A stretch of DNA of 64,000 bases, taken from NCBI RefSeq assembly GCF_009176975.1, contig NZ_WEZG01000007.1, forward strand, positions 124,001-188,000. The letters run 5' to 3'. Origin of the DNA: Aureimonas psammosilenae (GTDB taxonomy: Bacteria > Pseudomonadota > Alphaproteobacteria > Rhizobiales > Rhizobiaceae). Under the pieces are notes generated by a model that had not been told where the DNA came from, did no database searches, and worked only from the letters and a program-made list of their open reading frames with translations. Numbering within the stretch: position 1 is the first letter of the stretch; every line of letters begins with the position of its first letter. Made by a program: the position numbers and the translations under genes. Of the stretch, positions 63,726 to 64,000 are shown piece after piece.

Positions 63726-64000
63726 ATGAACATCAAGAGCCTTCTTATCGGCTCTGCTGCGGCACTCGTCGCAGTTTCCGGCGCCCGCGCCGCCGATGCC
63801 CCGTGACCATGGTCGAGCCGGAGCCGGTTGAATACGTCCGCGTCTGCGACGTCTACGGCACGGGCTTCTTCTACATTCCCGGCACCGAGACCTGCCTCAA
63901 GATCGGCGGCTATGTCCGCATGCGTTTGAACGCCGCCGGCGACATCGAGGGAACGGGCAACGACCGCATCGGAGTTAATGCGCGCGATCTCGACGATGCG
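63726..64000 (+). pseudogene. Omp2b-type porin, 5' part, with a frameshift at the signal-peptide junction
   Basis: The start [19 protein letters not shown] and signal peptide (AADAP) match Rhizobiales porins. The frame then meets TGA at 63804-63806. If one base is added near 63801-63803 the frame continues as [29 protein letters not shown] and [12 protein letters not shown], the conserved porin N-terminus, through to the window edge without another stop. So one base seems to be missing, either by mutation or by sequencing error. Translation could restart at ATG 63809 but would lack a signal peptide. The gene continues beyond the window. Confidence 0.85.

Noticed and set aside
63588-63806. 72-codon protein ending at 63806 as an independent gene
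   Set aside because: Its last 26 codons are the porin signal peptide and the rest is upstream non-coding sequence; it is part of the frameshifted porin.

Overview
The window is high-GC (roughly two thirds G+C), densely coded bacterial chromosome. It has no insertion sequences, phage genes, CRISPR arrays or rRNA. The gene set points to an alphaproteobacterium of the Hyphomicrobiales (Rhizobiales): PhaR/PhaA/PhaB, a CarD regulator, an RpoH2-type sigma factor behind a GGAAC-N16-CGTT promoter, an alphaproteobacterial CsgH-like curli chaperone, a membrane urate oxidase PuuD with a cytochrome c tail, and an Omp2b-type porin start. A family such as Aurantimonadaceae would fit, but that is an inference.

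Layout. 1-4.9 kb: purine catabolism (BMP-type binding protein, puuD, guaD) and an FAH-family hydrolase. 5.0-12.8 kb: the GlgE pathway (glgE, a treS-maltokinase fusion, glgB), followed by a convergent membrane diguanylate cyclase. 14.1-20.7 kb (minus strand): a tightly overlapping three-gene unit of two transglutaminases around a circularly permuted ATP-grasp/alpha-E fusion, divergent from a zinc-ribbon metallopeptidase (20.9-22.1 kb). 22.3-31.0 kb: treZ, malQ, treY, thuA-like, thuB-like and glyoxalase I in one collinear run. 31.1-36.8 kb: pyruvate carboxylase, then a DeoR regulator coupled to an MFS transporter. 36.8-42.3 kb: two tiny membrane proteins, ispG, a lytic transglycosylase, a polysaccharide deacetylase, an ispA-type prenyl synthase, mtgA and rpmF. 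42.4-45.6 kb: phaR, phaA, a small secreted protein, phaB. 45.7-52.1 kb: a SUV3-like helicase with a long disordered tail, an S4 (Hsp15-like) protein, fdxA, carD and rpoH. 52.2-58.5 kb: an M48 lipoprotein protease, thiQ-thiP-thiB under a TPP riboswitch, divergent thiamine pyrophosphokinase, and tRNA-Arg(CCT). 58.6-64.0 kb: small proteins, an SDR, a curli mini-locus (curlin, csgH-like, curlin), a PAS-GGDEF-EAL protein and a porin whose reading frame is broken at the signal-peptide junction.

How the genes fit together. The window encodes a complete trehalose/alpha-glucan loop. TreS makes maltose from trehalose, the maltokinase half makes maltose-1-phosphate, GlgE and GlgB build branched glucan, TreY and TreZ release trehalose again, and MalQ recycles short chains. 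ThuA/ThuB-like proteins may drain trehalose through a 3-keto intermediate. The putative peptide-tagging unit (ATP-grasp/alpha-E/transglutaminases plus metallopeptidase) lies between the two glucan operons and is the least understood system here. Regulation visible in the DNA includes an EcfG-type promoter at rpoH, a TPP riboswitch at thiB, several strong intrinsic terminators and palindromes upstream of carD and of the transglutaminase operon.
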